Shown here one piece after another: positions 47,517 through 56,337 of a stretch of 64,000 bases of DNA. The notes under the pieces are model-generated. The model was not told the origin of the DNA. It searched no databases and worked only from the letters and a program-made list of their open reading frames with translations. A program made the translations under genes and the position numbers. Every line of letters begins with the position of its first letter. The first letter of the stretch is position 1. The stretch is from the NCBI GenBank assembly GCA_963650915.1, contig CAVJMJ010000012.1, positions 1-64,000 on the forward strand. Direction: 5' to 3'. The stretch comes from UBA4636 sp963650915. Lineage in GTDB: Bacteria > Bacillota > Clostridia > Christensenellales > Borkfalkiaceae.

Positions 47517-47664
47517 AGTCATTTAAGTTTGCTGAACGCATCGCTTAAAGAGAATATTTATCAACGAATCATATTTTTATAAAGGCGTACGGTTTTATAA
47601 AAAGATGATTTTTCTTCACGCTTAACAGCCGTTTACCTTTAGCAAAAAGTATTGTAATAACGGC

Positions 47665-47693
47665 AAAAGACCGCAAAATTGCGGTCTTTTTTT
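47665..47693 (+). terminator. Terminator after the 46.7-kb gene
   Basis: AAAAGACCGCAA/TTGCGGTCTTTT is a 12-bp stem with a 2-nt centre and T7. Two dispersed hairpin elements follow at 47709-47730 and 47776-47804. Confidence 0.85.
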
Positions 47694-47775
47694 GTGGTTT
47701 TTACTTAAAAACGGGCGTATAGCCCGACTTATCGTTCTTTTTTTAAAAGACAACAACCCGTTTTATTAAAAATTA

Positions 47776-47804
47776 CCGATAACGGGCTTATAGGGGTGGT
47801 TTTT
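47776..47804 (+). repeat. Dispersed hairpin element
   Basis: CCGATAACGGGCTTATAGGG in the usual transcript orientation lies about 260 nt after the gene at 46656-47516. A shorter copy (ACGGGCGTATAGCCCGACTT) lies at 47710-47729. Confidence 0.7.
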
Positions 47805-47881
47805 AAAGAATAACGGTTCGTTTTTTATATAAAAACGAAAATGCAACTAATACGTTTTTAAGCATTTTTTTACATTTCGTA

Positions 47882-47910
47882 TTGACAAAATTATCCTTTA
47901 TCTATATAAT
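47882..47910 (+). promoter_or_regulatory. Consensus promoter for the lipoprotein/secreted protein pair
   Basis: TTGACA (47882-47887) and TATAAT (47905-47910) with a 17-bp spacer lie about 66 bp before the lipoprotein ATG. A GGAGGAG at 47932 has no start codon in range, and a second GGAGG precedes the gene. Confidence 0.85.
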
Positions 47911-47976
47911 AAAATAGAGGCGCAAATATAAAGGAGGAGCGCACAAGTAACCAAACAATTTTTATGGAGGTAAAAA

Positions 47977-48414
47977 ATGAAAAAACTATTGGCAATTTTT
48001 ATTGCGTTCGTTACGCTGTTTTGCGTTACGGGTTGCGGACTTTTCAACAAAGACAACGAAAAAGACAAGAAATACGACGTGACTATAAAAGTTACGTCTA
48101 ATCACGGCGGGGAATGGATATTTACGCCGGATATTAAAGAACTGCATGTCGAAATTCCTTACGACGGTTTGGAAAGGCGTTTTTACGTAGATTGTTACCA
48201 ACTTAAAGATCATCCAAGATGGAGTGAAAAATGGTTTGATATATCGGGCGATAATGGGTTTTACATTCATATGCAAAAGAAAGTATCTGGATTAGGGTAT
48301 GAACCTGTAAAGTCTATTGTAGAGAAAGGTGATTACTGTTGTACAATAACAACCAATATGACGTCAAGGCTATTCAATTTCAGATCAGTTTACTTTTATA
48401 TCACGATAACTTAA
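47977..48414 (+). CDS. Small lipoprotein, 145 aa
   Basis: The signal peptide ends in lipobox VTGC (Cys20). The mature ~125 residues are predicted beta-rich (YDVTIKVTSNHGGEWIFTPD, then LHVEIPYDGLERRFYVDC, and a final SVYFYITIT), like a small beta-sandwich. GGAGG lies eight bases upstream of the ATG. The next gene starts 17 bp later, so the two are co-transcribed. No family is recognised. Confidence 0.7.
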   Translation: MKKLLAIFIAFVTLFCVTGCGLFNKDNEKDKKYDVTIKVTSNHGGEWIFTPDIKELHVEIPYDGLERRFYVDCYQLKDHPRWSEKWFDISGDNGFYIHMQKKVSGLGYEPVKSIVEKGDYCCTITTNMTSRLFNFRSVYFYITIT

Positions 48415-48430
48415 TTTTTACGGAGATAGA

Positions 48431-49933
48431 ATGATGAAATTATTAAATAAATTAACTGTTTTTGTTTTCGGTATAGCGATAGTTGTTTCGTGCTCGATAA
48501 TAGTGAAAAGCAACGTAAATATAAAAGCATATGCGTTAACAGCTAATTATCCTACTGTGGAACAATATACTAACGAAGATACTTTGTTAAAAAGTGATGG
48601 CACTAAAAGTACAAAAGATATACAAACATTTGCTTCAGAAGTAAAAGCCGCTTCGAACGGTACGCGATTTGACGAGTTAGCGGAAGTAATACCCGCACAG
48701 TATCTTAATTCAGCCGAACCAAATGCAGTATATCAGTATAACGGGAAAGAATACGGCTTTTACGTTGTTAAAGAAACAGTTGACGAAGAAATTTATTTTG
48801 ACGTATTGCTTATAGATTTTATTTATGAGTTCGACAATAGCGGACATACTCAATCCGAATACAAGATACGTATTAAGCCAATATTGCAACAAAGTTTTTT
48901 ACGCGTAACCAAGGAAGACGGGCGTTTTACTTGGCAAAAACTCACAATAGGAAGATATAGATATTATGTAAAAAATCCTCGGTTTTTAGCAGGATTGGAA
49001 AACGAAAACGCCCTAAATTACGGAGATCCTGCCTATTCAAAAAACACAGATGACGGTATCATTATCAAACAGGCAAGAGTAAATTATAGTGAAACGTCTT
49101 ATATGAATGTTTTAGAATTTATCAGTAGAACTACTGTTTTTGCAGCCAAACTGGCTGTTAGTTATGCATTGCCCGCGTTGCTTGATGTTTACGCAGAATT
49201 GGGAAACTTGCCAGAATTGCATAACTTAAACAGTATTTTAGATCTTATCGAATTTGCTTTTGATGTCATGGACGGAACTGTAGATATAGTTCAAGAAGCG
49301 ACAGAGAAAACCATAGAATATCAAAACGAAACTAACATACATACCGCAAAATCTAAAGCGGAACAGTTGGCTACGAATCAGTCGGGTTTTTCGCGTCTTA
49401 TAGCAGTCGCACCCGCAACAGAAGGAGACGTTTATTTAACCGATGTAAGCAACTCTTATGCAGAACTCATAACTGAACTTGATAATACGAATTATCAAAG
49501 CCGGTTAACTCAACTCTGCGAGTTTGATATAGCGCGACGCCCGTATCCGATAGGTGAAATGAGAGAAGTAGATAAAAATTTACGGTTTGGCAAGGAACGT
49601 ATATTGTTTGAAGATGCCGATCCTCAATTTGAAATCCCCGGCAATAACTTTGACGATACAAGTGTAAATTTATATCTTTTACCAAACGGCAAACAAACCG
49701 TGAAATTCAGACCTCAATATACCGGAGATTACACGTTTACGTTACCGACTAATTTAAGTTTTTCTTTGAACGGCGTACCGTACGAGGTAACACCAAATGG
49801 CAAATATACCATGAGGCTAAACAAAATCGAAGCCGATTCAAACAACCCGGACGATCCTAATAATGACCGATACGAATACATAACAATTACGAATAATTCA
49901 ACTTTAAAATATAGCAACGCCGAGGCGGGTTAA
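48431..49933 (+). CDS. Secreted protein, 500 aa, unknown function
   Basis: An N-terminal signal peptide (residues 1-37, hydrophobic FVFGIAIVVSCSIIV) leads into a mature domain with an N-terminal beta/alpha part. A hydrophobic middle segment (about 225-275, with ALPALLDVYAELGNLPELH) and a C-terminal beta-sandwich-like domain (from about 400; VKFRPQYTGDYTFTLPTNLS) follow. The beta-sandwich suggests a pre-peptidase-type or carbohydrate-binding domain. Codon usage looks more AT-rich than in neighbouring housekeeping genes, which could mean transfer. The terminator stem starts inside the last codons, so the stop is genuine and not a truncation. Confidence 0.7.
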   Translation: MMKLLNKLTVFVFGIAIVVSCSIIVKSNVNIKAYALTANYPTVEQYTNEDTLLKSDGTKSTKDIQTFASEVKAASNGTRFDELAEVIPAQYLNSAEPNAVYQYNGKEYGFYVVKETVDEEIYFDVLLIDFIYEFDNSGHTQSEYKIRIKPILQQSFLRVTKEDGRFTWQKLTIGRYRYYVKNPRFLAGLENENALNYGDPAYSKNTDDGIIIKQARVNYSETSYMNVLEFISRTTVFAAKLAVSYALPALLDVYAELGNLPELHNLNSILDLIEFAFDVMDGTVDIVQEATEKTIEYQNETNIHTAKSKAEQLATNQSGFSRLIAVAPATEGDVYLTDVSNSYAELITELDNTNYQSRLTQLCEFDIARRPYPIGEMREVDKNLRFGKERILFEDADPQFEIPGNNFDDTSVNLYLLPNGKQTVKFRPQYTGDYTFTLPTNLSFSLNGVPYEVTPNGKYTMRLNKIEADSNNPDDPNNDRYEYITITNNSTLKYSNAEAG

Positions 49934-49962
49934 CGGTTACCGCCACGGCGTTGTAGTTTTTT
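49915..49962 (+). terminator. Terminator overlapping the 3' end of the secreted protein gene
   Basis: CAACGCCG-A-GGCGG pairs with CCGCC-A-CGGCGTTG around an 11-nt loop that carries the stop codon, followed by a T-run. The 5' arm encodes the last residues (NAEAG). Confidence 0.9.
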
Positions 49963-50271
49963 CGGTAACGGCGGGCGTAAAAACATACTTTATCGGTAAA
50001 ACTTCGGGATATAATCAAAAGCCGAAGTTTGCCGTCCGTAATACGTAAAGGTCGTCATCTAATTACGTAAAGTTTTACTTGCGTAAAGTTAGCCGGTTTA
50101 ATTATATTAAGTTTGCCGTTATTAAGTTATCGTTTTAAATACGTAAAGTTTGTCTTGTGTGCCGTATCGGGTAAAAAACACAATATATTGTGCGGTGACC
50201 TAAAATATACAAAAGTTTACGATTTTTGAATAAAAAAGAGTAATAAAGCAAGAAAAAATCGGCAAAAATGC

Positions 50272-50300
50272 TTGACTTAAATATAATAATAAGTTAAAAT
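50272..50300 (+). promoter_or_regulatory. Promoter of rplM-rpsI
   Basis: TTGACT (50272-50277) and TAAAAT (50295-50300) with a 17-bp spacer. The transcript would carry a leader of about 98 nt. Confidence 0.8.
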
Positions 50301-50306
50301 GTGATA

Positions 50307-50404
50307 GTCGCTTGATTTGTGCGAAGGTTTTTTTATGCGAATTAGCCCCTTGCTTGAAAAATTGAAGGCATGTCAATCGCAATATTAATTCGGAGATGTT
50401 TATC
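50307..50404 (+). promoter_or_regulatory. Possible ribosomal-protein leader upstream of rplM
   Basis: A long-range stem joins CGAATTA (50338-50344) and TAATTCG (50386-50392), and its 3' arm touches the GGAG ribosome binding site. A GCTT...GAAGGC hairpin lies inside. Autoregulatory L13 leaders are known in Firmicutes; whether this is one needs a covariance search. Confidence 0.45.
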
Positions 50405-50839
50405 ATGAAATCATATATGGCAAATCCCGCCACGGTTGAGAGAAAGTGGTACGTCGTCGATGCGGCAGGTATTCCGCTCGGCAGAGTCGCTTCTCAGGTA
50501 GCGGCGATTTTAAGAGGCAAACATAAACCTACTTTCACCCCCAACGTTGATTGTGGCGATTTCGTAATCGTTCTCAACACGGATAAGGTAGTTTTAACCG
50601 GCAAAAAGCTCGAAAAGAAGCTTTACACCTATCACACCGGTTACATCGGCGGTTTAAAGCAAACGCCTTATAAAGACATCATGGCGAAGAAGTCCGACTT
50701 AGCCGTTTACGAAGCGGTTAAGGGCATGCTTCCCAAGAACACTTTAGGCAAAAAGATGCTCAAAAAGCTTCGCGTTTACAAAGGCGCCGAACACAAACAA
50801 CAGGCTCAACAACCTGTAGAGCTCAAGATTGACTACTAA
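50405..50839 (+). CDS. rplM: 50S ribosomal protein L13
   Basis: The 144-aa protein shows the L13 hallmarks WYVVDAAGIPLGRVASQVA, GKHKPTFTPNVDCGDFVIV and AVKGMLPKNTLGK. The ATG at 50405 is nine bases after GGAG; an in-frame ATG at 50396 overlaps that site and is unlikely. It is followed 15 bp later by rpsI, the invariant pair. Confidence 0.97.
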   Translation: MKSYMANPATVERKWYVVDAAGIPLGRVASQVAAILRGKHKPTFTPNVDCGDFVIVLNTDKVVLTGKKLEKKLYTYHTGYIGGLKQTPYKDIMAKKSDLAVYEAVKGMLPKNTLGKKMLKKLRVYKGAEHKQQAQQPVELKIDY

Positions 50840-50854
50840 TAAGGAGAGTACATC

Positions 50855-51265
50855 ATGGCTAAAGCTACTAAAAAGAAAGTCCAGTTCTGGGGAACGGGCA
50901 GAAGAAAGAAAGCAGTCGCAAGAGTACGCCTTATTCCCGGCGGAAACGGCACTTATATAATCAACGGCAGAACCATCGACGAATATTGTCCTTCCGAAAC
51001 GGTTAAACTCGTTATCCGTCAACCTTTGACGCTTACCGCCAAAGAAGCCGATTACGACGTTTTCGTAAACGTTAACGGCGGCGGTTTCACCGGTCAGGCA
51101 GGCGCAATCCGTCACGGTATCGCAAGGGCGCTCGTAGTTGCCGAACCCGAACTCCGTACCGCGGTTAAGAAGGAAGGTTATTTAACCAGAGACCCGAGAA
51201 TGAAGGAAAGAAAGAAATACGGCTTAAAGAAGGCTCGTCGCGCTCCTCAATTCTCAAAGAGATAA
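50855..51265 (+). CDS. rpsI: 30S ribosomal protein S9
   Basis: The 136-aa protein has the S9 signatures GTGRRKKAVARVRLIPG, GGGFTGQAGAIRHGIARAL and the invariant C-terminal tail ending in SKR, which reaches the P-site tRNA. A GGAGAG site precedes the ATG. The operon ends in a terminator at 51286. Confidence 0.97.
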   Translation: MAKATKKKVQFWGTGRRKKAVARVRLIPGGNGTYIINGRTIDEYCPSETVKLVIRQPLTLTAKEADYDVFVNVNGGGFTGQAGAIRHGIARALVVAEPELRTAVKKEGYLTRDPRMKERKKYGLKKARRAPQFSKR

Positions 51266-51285
51266 TTATTTATCTACAGATTCAC

Positions 51286-51312
51286 AAGCCGTCTTTTTCG
51301 AGACGGCTTTTA
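51286..51312 (+). terminator. rplM-rpsI terminator
   Basis: AAGCCGTCT/AGACGGCTT with a 6-nt loop and T-run lies 20 nt after the rpsI stop. Confidence 0.9.
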
Positions 51313-51405
51313 CTATATTCGCTGACGGCTTTTTACCTTTTCGTTTTTAAAAAAGACGCCCCTTATCTTTTTTAATGCGGGATAAATTATGTGTCGAGGT
51401 GTTTC

Positions 51406-51978
51406 ATGATAACCAATCCTAAAACTAAAAAAATATTGCGGATAGTGTTTTATTCGGTTGCCGTAGCGGGCGTTATCGTCGTATTGATGATTTCGACCGG
51501 GCTTGCCGCCTTCATTTTTAACGGGTACGACGAATACTTCGACAGAAGTAAGTACCAAAGAGGACAACTTATTTTTAAAACCGAATACCTTCTCGAAGAG
51601 TCCGAGAACATAACTTTTTCGGGAACCACGCCCTATGCCCCTGATAAAACGGTTACTTGCAACGCCGAAATCTCCGTAAACGCAGATAGCGGAGAGGTTA
51701 CCGTAACGATAAAAAACAAAAATTCTTTTTCGGACTCCTACGTGTTTACTTGCGTAACGCCCGAGAAATCCGGCAGTGTTTATAACGGCGGGGAGATAAG
51801 CGGAAAAGTCGCGACCAAAGTGTTTTTATGTAACGGCGACGAGGAAACCGAATGCGAATTGATAAAATACGATTTTGAAAAAAAGCAATCCACTTACACT
51901 TTTAAAGCGCCGACGGTAAAATCTTTCGATAAAATAAAAATAGTCGGTTTTATGATTACCGAGTTTAAAAAAAGATAA
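51406..51978 (+). CDS. Membrane-anchored hypothetical protein, 190 aa
   Basis: A single N-terminal transmembrane segment (about residues 11-38; IVFYSVAVAGVIVVLMIS) is followed by an extracytoplasmic beta-rich domain of about 150 residues. The ATG at 51406 has GAGG six bases upstream, and the longer GTG frame is not needed. No family is recognised. It is a single gene; the 419-bp gap that follows (51979-52397) has only short imperfect repeats of CGTATTG. Confidence 0.65.
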   Translation: MITNPKTKKILRIVFYSVAVAGVIVVLMISTGLAAFIFNGYDEYFDRSKYQRGQLIFKTEYLLEESENITFSGTTPYAPDKTVTCNAEISVNADSGEVTVTIKNKNSFSDSYVFTCVTPEKSGSVYNGGEISGKVATKVFLCNGDEETECELIKYDFEKKQSTYTFKAPTVKSFDKIKIVGFMITEFKKR

Positions 51979-52349
51979 ACCAATCGAAGGATAGTTTTGC
52001 CCCCCCCCTGAATCGTAGGATAGCGTTGACAGACCGAGTTGCAGAATAGTTTTACGCCGAGTTACTATATAGCGTTGACCCGCCGAATCCTATTGTGCTA
52101 ATTTGTATTGTGCTATATCGTATCGGACGATTTACGGCGGAAAACCGCTTTATAGCGGAAAGTCTGTTTGTTGCTGTAAGTCGCATTGCAATGCCAAATT
52201 CGTAGAGGCGAATCGTATTGTAACGGAAAGTCGCATTGCAATAAAGAGCTAAATTATAGGAAAAACTAATTAAAAACGCGTTTTCAAAAAGAGTTTTGAA
52301 AACGCGCTTTTTCATGCCGAACTTTCTTTAAATATCGTTTTTCGTCCGT

Positions 52350-52404
52350 ATTCGCTATTAAAATGTGCAAAGCAATGTAGAAGTTCGCTATTAAAATGTG
52401 CAAA
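52350..52404. repeat. Direct repeat at the border of the DUF4143 remnant
   Basis: TTCGCTATTAAAATGTGCAA occurs at 52350-52369 and again at 52384-52403, at the left edge of the remnant gene. Such a duplication may mark a deletion or insertion end. Confidence 0.65.
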
Positions 52405-52874
52405 ACGACGCTGAACTACCGCTTTCGGGAAATTGCGACATAGATAAATTCAAATTGTATTTTTGCGATACGGGCTTGCTTGTCGCTCTTTTGGACGAAG
52501 AATCACAGGAAGATTTGCGTGCCAATAAAAATTTAGGCTTATACAAAGGTGCGCTTTACGAAAATATCGTAGGCGAAGCCTTGGTTAAAGAGGGTTACAA
52601 ACTTTATTATTACAAAAAAGAGAACGCAACCCTCGAAGAAAACTTTTTTATTCGTTCTTCGGACAATTTGATTCCCGTGGAAGTAAAATCAAAAGGCGGT
52701 CGTTCAAAATCTTTAAGGACGTTGATTTCTTCGGACAAATACCCTGACATCGCTTACGGCTTCAAAATTTCGGCAAATAATATCGGGTATAGCGAACAAA
52801 TATATACCTTCCCGTATTTTTGCGCTTTCTTGTTAAAAAGATTTATGAAAACTTTCGTGCAGATTAAAGATTAA
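52398..52874 (+). pseudogene. C-terminal remnant of a DUF4143 ATPase
   Basis: The open frame (about 158 codons from a GTG) covers only the DUF4143 C-terminal half. It opens with KFKLYFCDTGLLVALLDEE, contains the LYENIVGEALVKEGYKLYYY segment and ends with the PVEVKSKGG nuclease-like motif. The AAA module with Walker A and B is missing and there is no ribosome binding site. A direct repeat lies at its left edge. A complete member of the family is at 499-1788 but is not closely similar. Confidence 0.85.
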
Positions 52875-53063
52875 AATTAAAAATTAAAAGGCAAAAGGCG
52901 ACAGTTGCCTAAGGCTTCAAAAAAACCTCGTTCGTTTTTACACCAAACAACAAAAAACATACTAATGGTACGCATAAACCGTGTTTTTTTGGAAAAAATA
53001 TCTTTTTCGACAAATTTGAACAAAATTATTCAAAATTATTTTCAAATTTCGTTCAAAAATATT

Positions 53064-53091
53064 TTGGATTTAAACCGATTTGCGTTATAAT
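53064..53091 (+). promoter_or_regulatory. Candidate promoter of spo0A
   Basis: TTGGAT (53064-53069) and TATAAT (53086-53091) are 16 bp apart, about 90 bp upstream of the spo0A start. The -35 is a weaker match. The rest of 52875-53184 is AT-rich and gene-free. Confidence 0.5.
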
Positions 53092-53184
53092 TGGTGTACC
53101 GTATAATAAATCAGGTGAAAAATATCAAATACGTTGTGCAAAAAATCGTTCGGCGCAACGTAATTTACGGACAAGGGAGATTTT

Positions 53185-53937
53185 ATGGAAACTAAAAAAG
53201 TTTTGTTCATCGAAGAAAGCGACGGAGCCGAGAGCAGACGAGAAAATTCATGGCGCGAAAGCGGTTTTGAACCGATAGGCTTTACGAACGACGGTCGAAA
53301 GGGTATAGAACTTTTCGATAAGTTTAAACCCGATTATCTCGTTACCGGGCTTGTTTTATCGGGTGCGGACGGCTTCGAGGTCTTGGAACACGTTTTTAAA
53401 GCCAAGTGCTCAACTAAAATTATCGTGGTCAGTGCGATAAAAAACGAAACGGTTATTAAACGCGCAATGGATTACGGCGCACGCTATTTTATGACGACGC
53501 CCATTCCGCAAGAGGTCGTTAAAGAAAGGCTTTTAAACATTGCCGAAAGGGAAAAGGGCGGGTATTCTTCTTTTGAAAGCAAGCCCGCCAAAAGCATAGA
53601 CGAAAAAATAAGCAAAATATTTATTTCGGTAGGTATTCCTCCTCATATCAAAGGGTATTCTTATTTGAGAGAGGGCGTAAAAATGGCGGTGGACAATCCA
53701 AAAATCATTAACAGCATTACAAAACAACTGTATCCGAAAATCGGCGAAAAGTACGAAACGAGCGCGTCGAAGGTAGAACGTGCCATTCGCCACGCCATTG
53801 AAGTCGCTTGGAACCGCAACAGAATAGAAAGCATTAATTCAGTTTTCGGCGTGCGTGCGTACGTCGGAAGCGAAAAGCCTACGAACGGTGAGTTTATCGC
53901 CCTCGTTGCCGACAAAATGCTTCTCGAGGGGGCGTAA
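53185..53937 (+). CDS. spo0A: Spo0A-type sporulation regulator with degenerate receiver
   Basis: This 250-aa protein has the two-domain layout of Spo0A, the master regulator of sporulation. The C-terminal DNA-binding domain (about residues 138-250) is well conserved: IGIPPHIKGYSYLREG, then KVERAIRHAIEVAWNRN as recognition region. The receiver (1-118) keeps the fold but not the chemistry. The acidic pair is Glu10-Glu11 instead of Asp-Asp, and the phosphoacceptor position in KPDYLVTGLVL is Gly55 instead of Asp. The Lys preceding Pro106 is Thr105. The phosphorelay cannot act on it as in Bacillus. GGGAG lies seven bases before the ATG. It stands alone; spoIVB, its usual neighbour, is not adjacent. 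Confidence 0.88.
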   Translation: METKKVLFIEESDGAESRRENSWRESGFEPIGFTNDGRKGIELFDKFKPDYLVTGLVLSGADGFEVLEHVFKAKCSTKIIVVSAIKNETVIKRAMDYGARYFMTTPIPQEVVKERLLNIAEREKGGYSSFESKPAKSIDEKISKIFISVGIPPHIKGYSYLREGVKMAVDNPKIINSITKQLYPKIGEKYETSASKVERAIRHAIEVAWNRNRIESINSVFGVRAYVGSEKPTNGEFIALVADKMLLEGA

Positions 53938-54856
53938 AAAAACCAATCGTAGTTGACTTTTCGTGACAGTCGTAGTTTTTCGCCGTTATAATTTGCCGTA
54001 AAAACGCAAACAAAGAGAAATAAATAACGCAAGAAAACGCACGGAAACAAGCAAGTAGCAAACTCGGCAACAAGCAAGTAGCGAACAAGTAACGAACTTG
54101 GCAACAAGCAGGTGTAAAAATAGTGAAAAGATTTGCTAAAAAACAATAAAGCGAGTAGTAAAAAACATATCGAAATAAAAACGAGTAGCGAACATAGCGA
54201 AATAAAAACGAGTAGCGGAAAGCGTCGCAAATAACATAGTAAAAAGCGTTGAAAAGGATGTTACCGAATAGCCCCAATACATATGCATAAACGTTTTTTG
54301 GGGGGAGAATTGCCCCGAAATATTAAAGCGAGACTGACAAAAAATTTGTCGGCCTCGCTTTAATCGTGCCTTAGTTTGCGGTTTAAATATAGAAAAATTC
54401 GTTTCGGCGGAAAATATTTAGACGTAAAAAAAGTCACGCTAAAAGCCGTAAAAATAACCGAATTCGCCTAAAAACCGTATCAATAGCAGGCAAGAAAAAG
54501 TCACGCCGAAATGCGTGGCTTTTTATGCCGAAATGCGTGGCTTTTTATAAATGAAAATTCCGCCGTGCGCAATAGAAAAACTTAAAACCGAGCAAGCGTT
54601 TTAATTTTTAACGACCTCATAAAAAATTATCGTTTTATAGTATATTTGCAAAAAACGGGTAAATAACATAATGTATGTAATAGAAAAACTGTTTTTGTAC
54701 GATAAGAAAGTTCGATATTTTCGACAGTTGCCGAATAACCGTATATAAAACTTAAAAAAAATCAAAAAACCGAGTAAAAACAGTTTACAAATCAAAACAA
54801 TACTAATATAATAATTCCACTTGACGAAATAAAGCGTTGAGGCATGGAGGCAGATT
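53938..54856. other. Gene-free stretch with simple repeats and hairpins
   Basis: GCAACAAGCAAGTAGCRAAC units (54050-54110) and GAAATAAAAACGAGTAGCG units (54170-54220) repeat imperfectly. A hairpin AAAGCGAG...CTCGCTTT lies at 54324-54362. A terminator AAAAAGTCACGC/GCGTGGCTTTTT lies at 54495-54524, with its 3' half duplicated at 54525-54547. No credible gene is present. Confidence 0.65.
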
Positions 54857-55432
54857 ATGGCGAAATATAAACTTTGCCCAAGATGTGAACTTAATTATAT
54901 TCCCGTTGACGAAGAATATTGCGACGTTTGCAAGGCGGAATTAAAACTCGGTCCGCAACTTATGTTTGCCACACTTGACGAAGACGACGATGCGTCCGAG
55001 AAACTTTGCCCTGTTTGCAAACAGAACTATATACCCGTTTCCGAGGAAATGTGCGAAAGTTGTATGGAAAAACAGCGTTACGACGAGGAAAAGGATGCCG
55101 ACGTAGATATCGATACCGACGAAGAATGGAAAAAATATCTCGACGACGACGAAAAAGAAGAACTCGGTAAAGACGATAACGACGAGGAAATGCTTTCGCT
55201 TTCACAACTCGAGCAAGAAGAAGTCAATGAACTTTTCGACGACGAAGAGGAATTTTTGGACGACGAAGACGAAACCATGGAAACCAACGACGAGGACGAC
55301 GACTTCGATTACGGTCCCATCGACGAAAAAGATTTCGAAGAAGAGGACGACGAAGATGACCTCGAAGACGAGGACGATGATGATTTTGACGACTTCGACG
55401 ACGAAGACGAAAAGCCAAAGACGAAAAAATAA
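54857..55432 (+). CDS. Double zinc-ribbon protein with highly acidic tail
   Basis: This 191-aa protein has two similar N-terminal zinc-binding modules, LCPRCELNYIPVDEEYCDVC (Cys7, 10, 22, 25) and LCPVCKQNYIPVSEEMCESC (Cys51, 54, 66, 69). The rest is almost entirely Asp and Glu, with the last ~60 residues nearly pure acid broken only by a short KPKTKK end. GGAGG precedes the ATG. I do not recognise a characterised family; the acidic tail suggests a protein that mimics nucleic acid or binds basic proteins. It is alone. Confidence 0.75.
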   Translation: MAKYKLCPRCELNYIPVDEEYCDVCKAELKLGPQLMFATLDEDDDASEKLCPVCKQNYIPVSEEMCESCMEKQRYDEEKDADVDIDTDEEWKKYLDDDEKEELGKDDNDEEMLSLSQLEQEEVNELFDDEEEFLDDEDETMETNDEDDDFDYGPIDEKDFEEEDDEDDLEDEDDDDFDDFDDEDEKPKTKK

Positions 55433-56337
55433 TTGAATAAAACCGTCGGTCTTGTAGGGCTGTTCGGAAAGTTTTGCAAAATAAAACTTTTTGAAAGCAC
55501 ATTTAAGTCGACGGCTTTTTATTTTCTTGAATTGTCAAACCGAATGCACCGCTTACCGTAAAAAACTTCAAAAGGAGTTTCGGACTTAAACATTACAAAA
55601 AACGTTCTTTTGGTTTGTAAAAAACGCCTCGATATCTTCTTTAAATAAAGCGTCGAAATCCGTTGGCTTCGGAAGGCATTCTCAGAGTAGTACGTTTTTC
55701 GGTGTAATAAACGTCGGGTAAAAGATATAAAACCAGGTTGTCGGCGTAAATTTCGAGGCGAAAGCGATACAATTTGCTTGGCGACGATAAAATTCTTGCG
55801 TCGGCGATAAAATTTGCCATAAAAAGGCAAAAGTTAATCTATAAGCCCGTTAACTGCGGTTTTCATTATGTGAAAATAAAAAGTCGCCAAAAAAGTTTCG
55901 CAGATAAAAAATGAAAACGTGACTTTTCATTTTTAGACACATTAGGTCTTTTTAACAATGAAAAACGGGCTATAAGCCCGTTAACGCAGTTTTTACTTTG
56001 TGAAGACAAGAGGACGGCAAAAAAGTTTTTCCGTTAAAAATGGAATGTGTTTTTTCATTTTTTAAAAAATCCGTGCTTTTATATAACAAAAATCGGGCTA
56101 TAAGCCCGTTAACGCAGTTTTTACTTTGTGAAGACAAGAAAAACGTCGTCAAAAGCCATGACGAATAGCGACTTACGGGCGTTTTAAAAAACAAAGGGTA
56201 AGCTATAAACTGTTTGTTTATAAACCGATGAACGGCGTTTTAGTAAAAAAAGATAAGTTAACTAAAAGTCGGGCTATAAGCCAATAATCGGTGTTTTTGC
56301 ACGTTTAAAAAGCAAAATTATCGGTTATAATTATCGT
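55433..56337. repeat. ~130-bp degenerate tandem array with dispersed hairpin
   Basis: The ATAAGCCCGTTAAC element occurs at 55841, 55972 and 56100, each followed by a TTTTTACTTTGTGAAGACAA-like segment, giving units of 131 and 128 bp. A fourth diverged hairpin (CGGGCTATAAGCCAATAATC) lies at 56270. The array fills the gap between the acidic protein gene and veg. No gene is seen. Confidence 0.75.

Noticed and set aside
52052..52315. 87-codon minus ORF
   Set aside because: Formed by short repeated CGTATTG-like DNA; no start signal or family.
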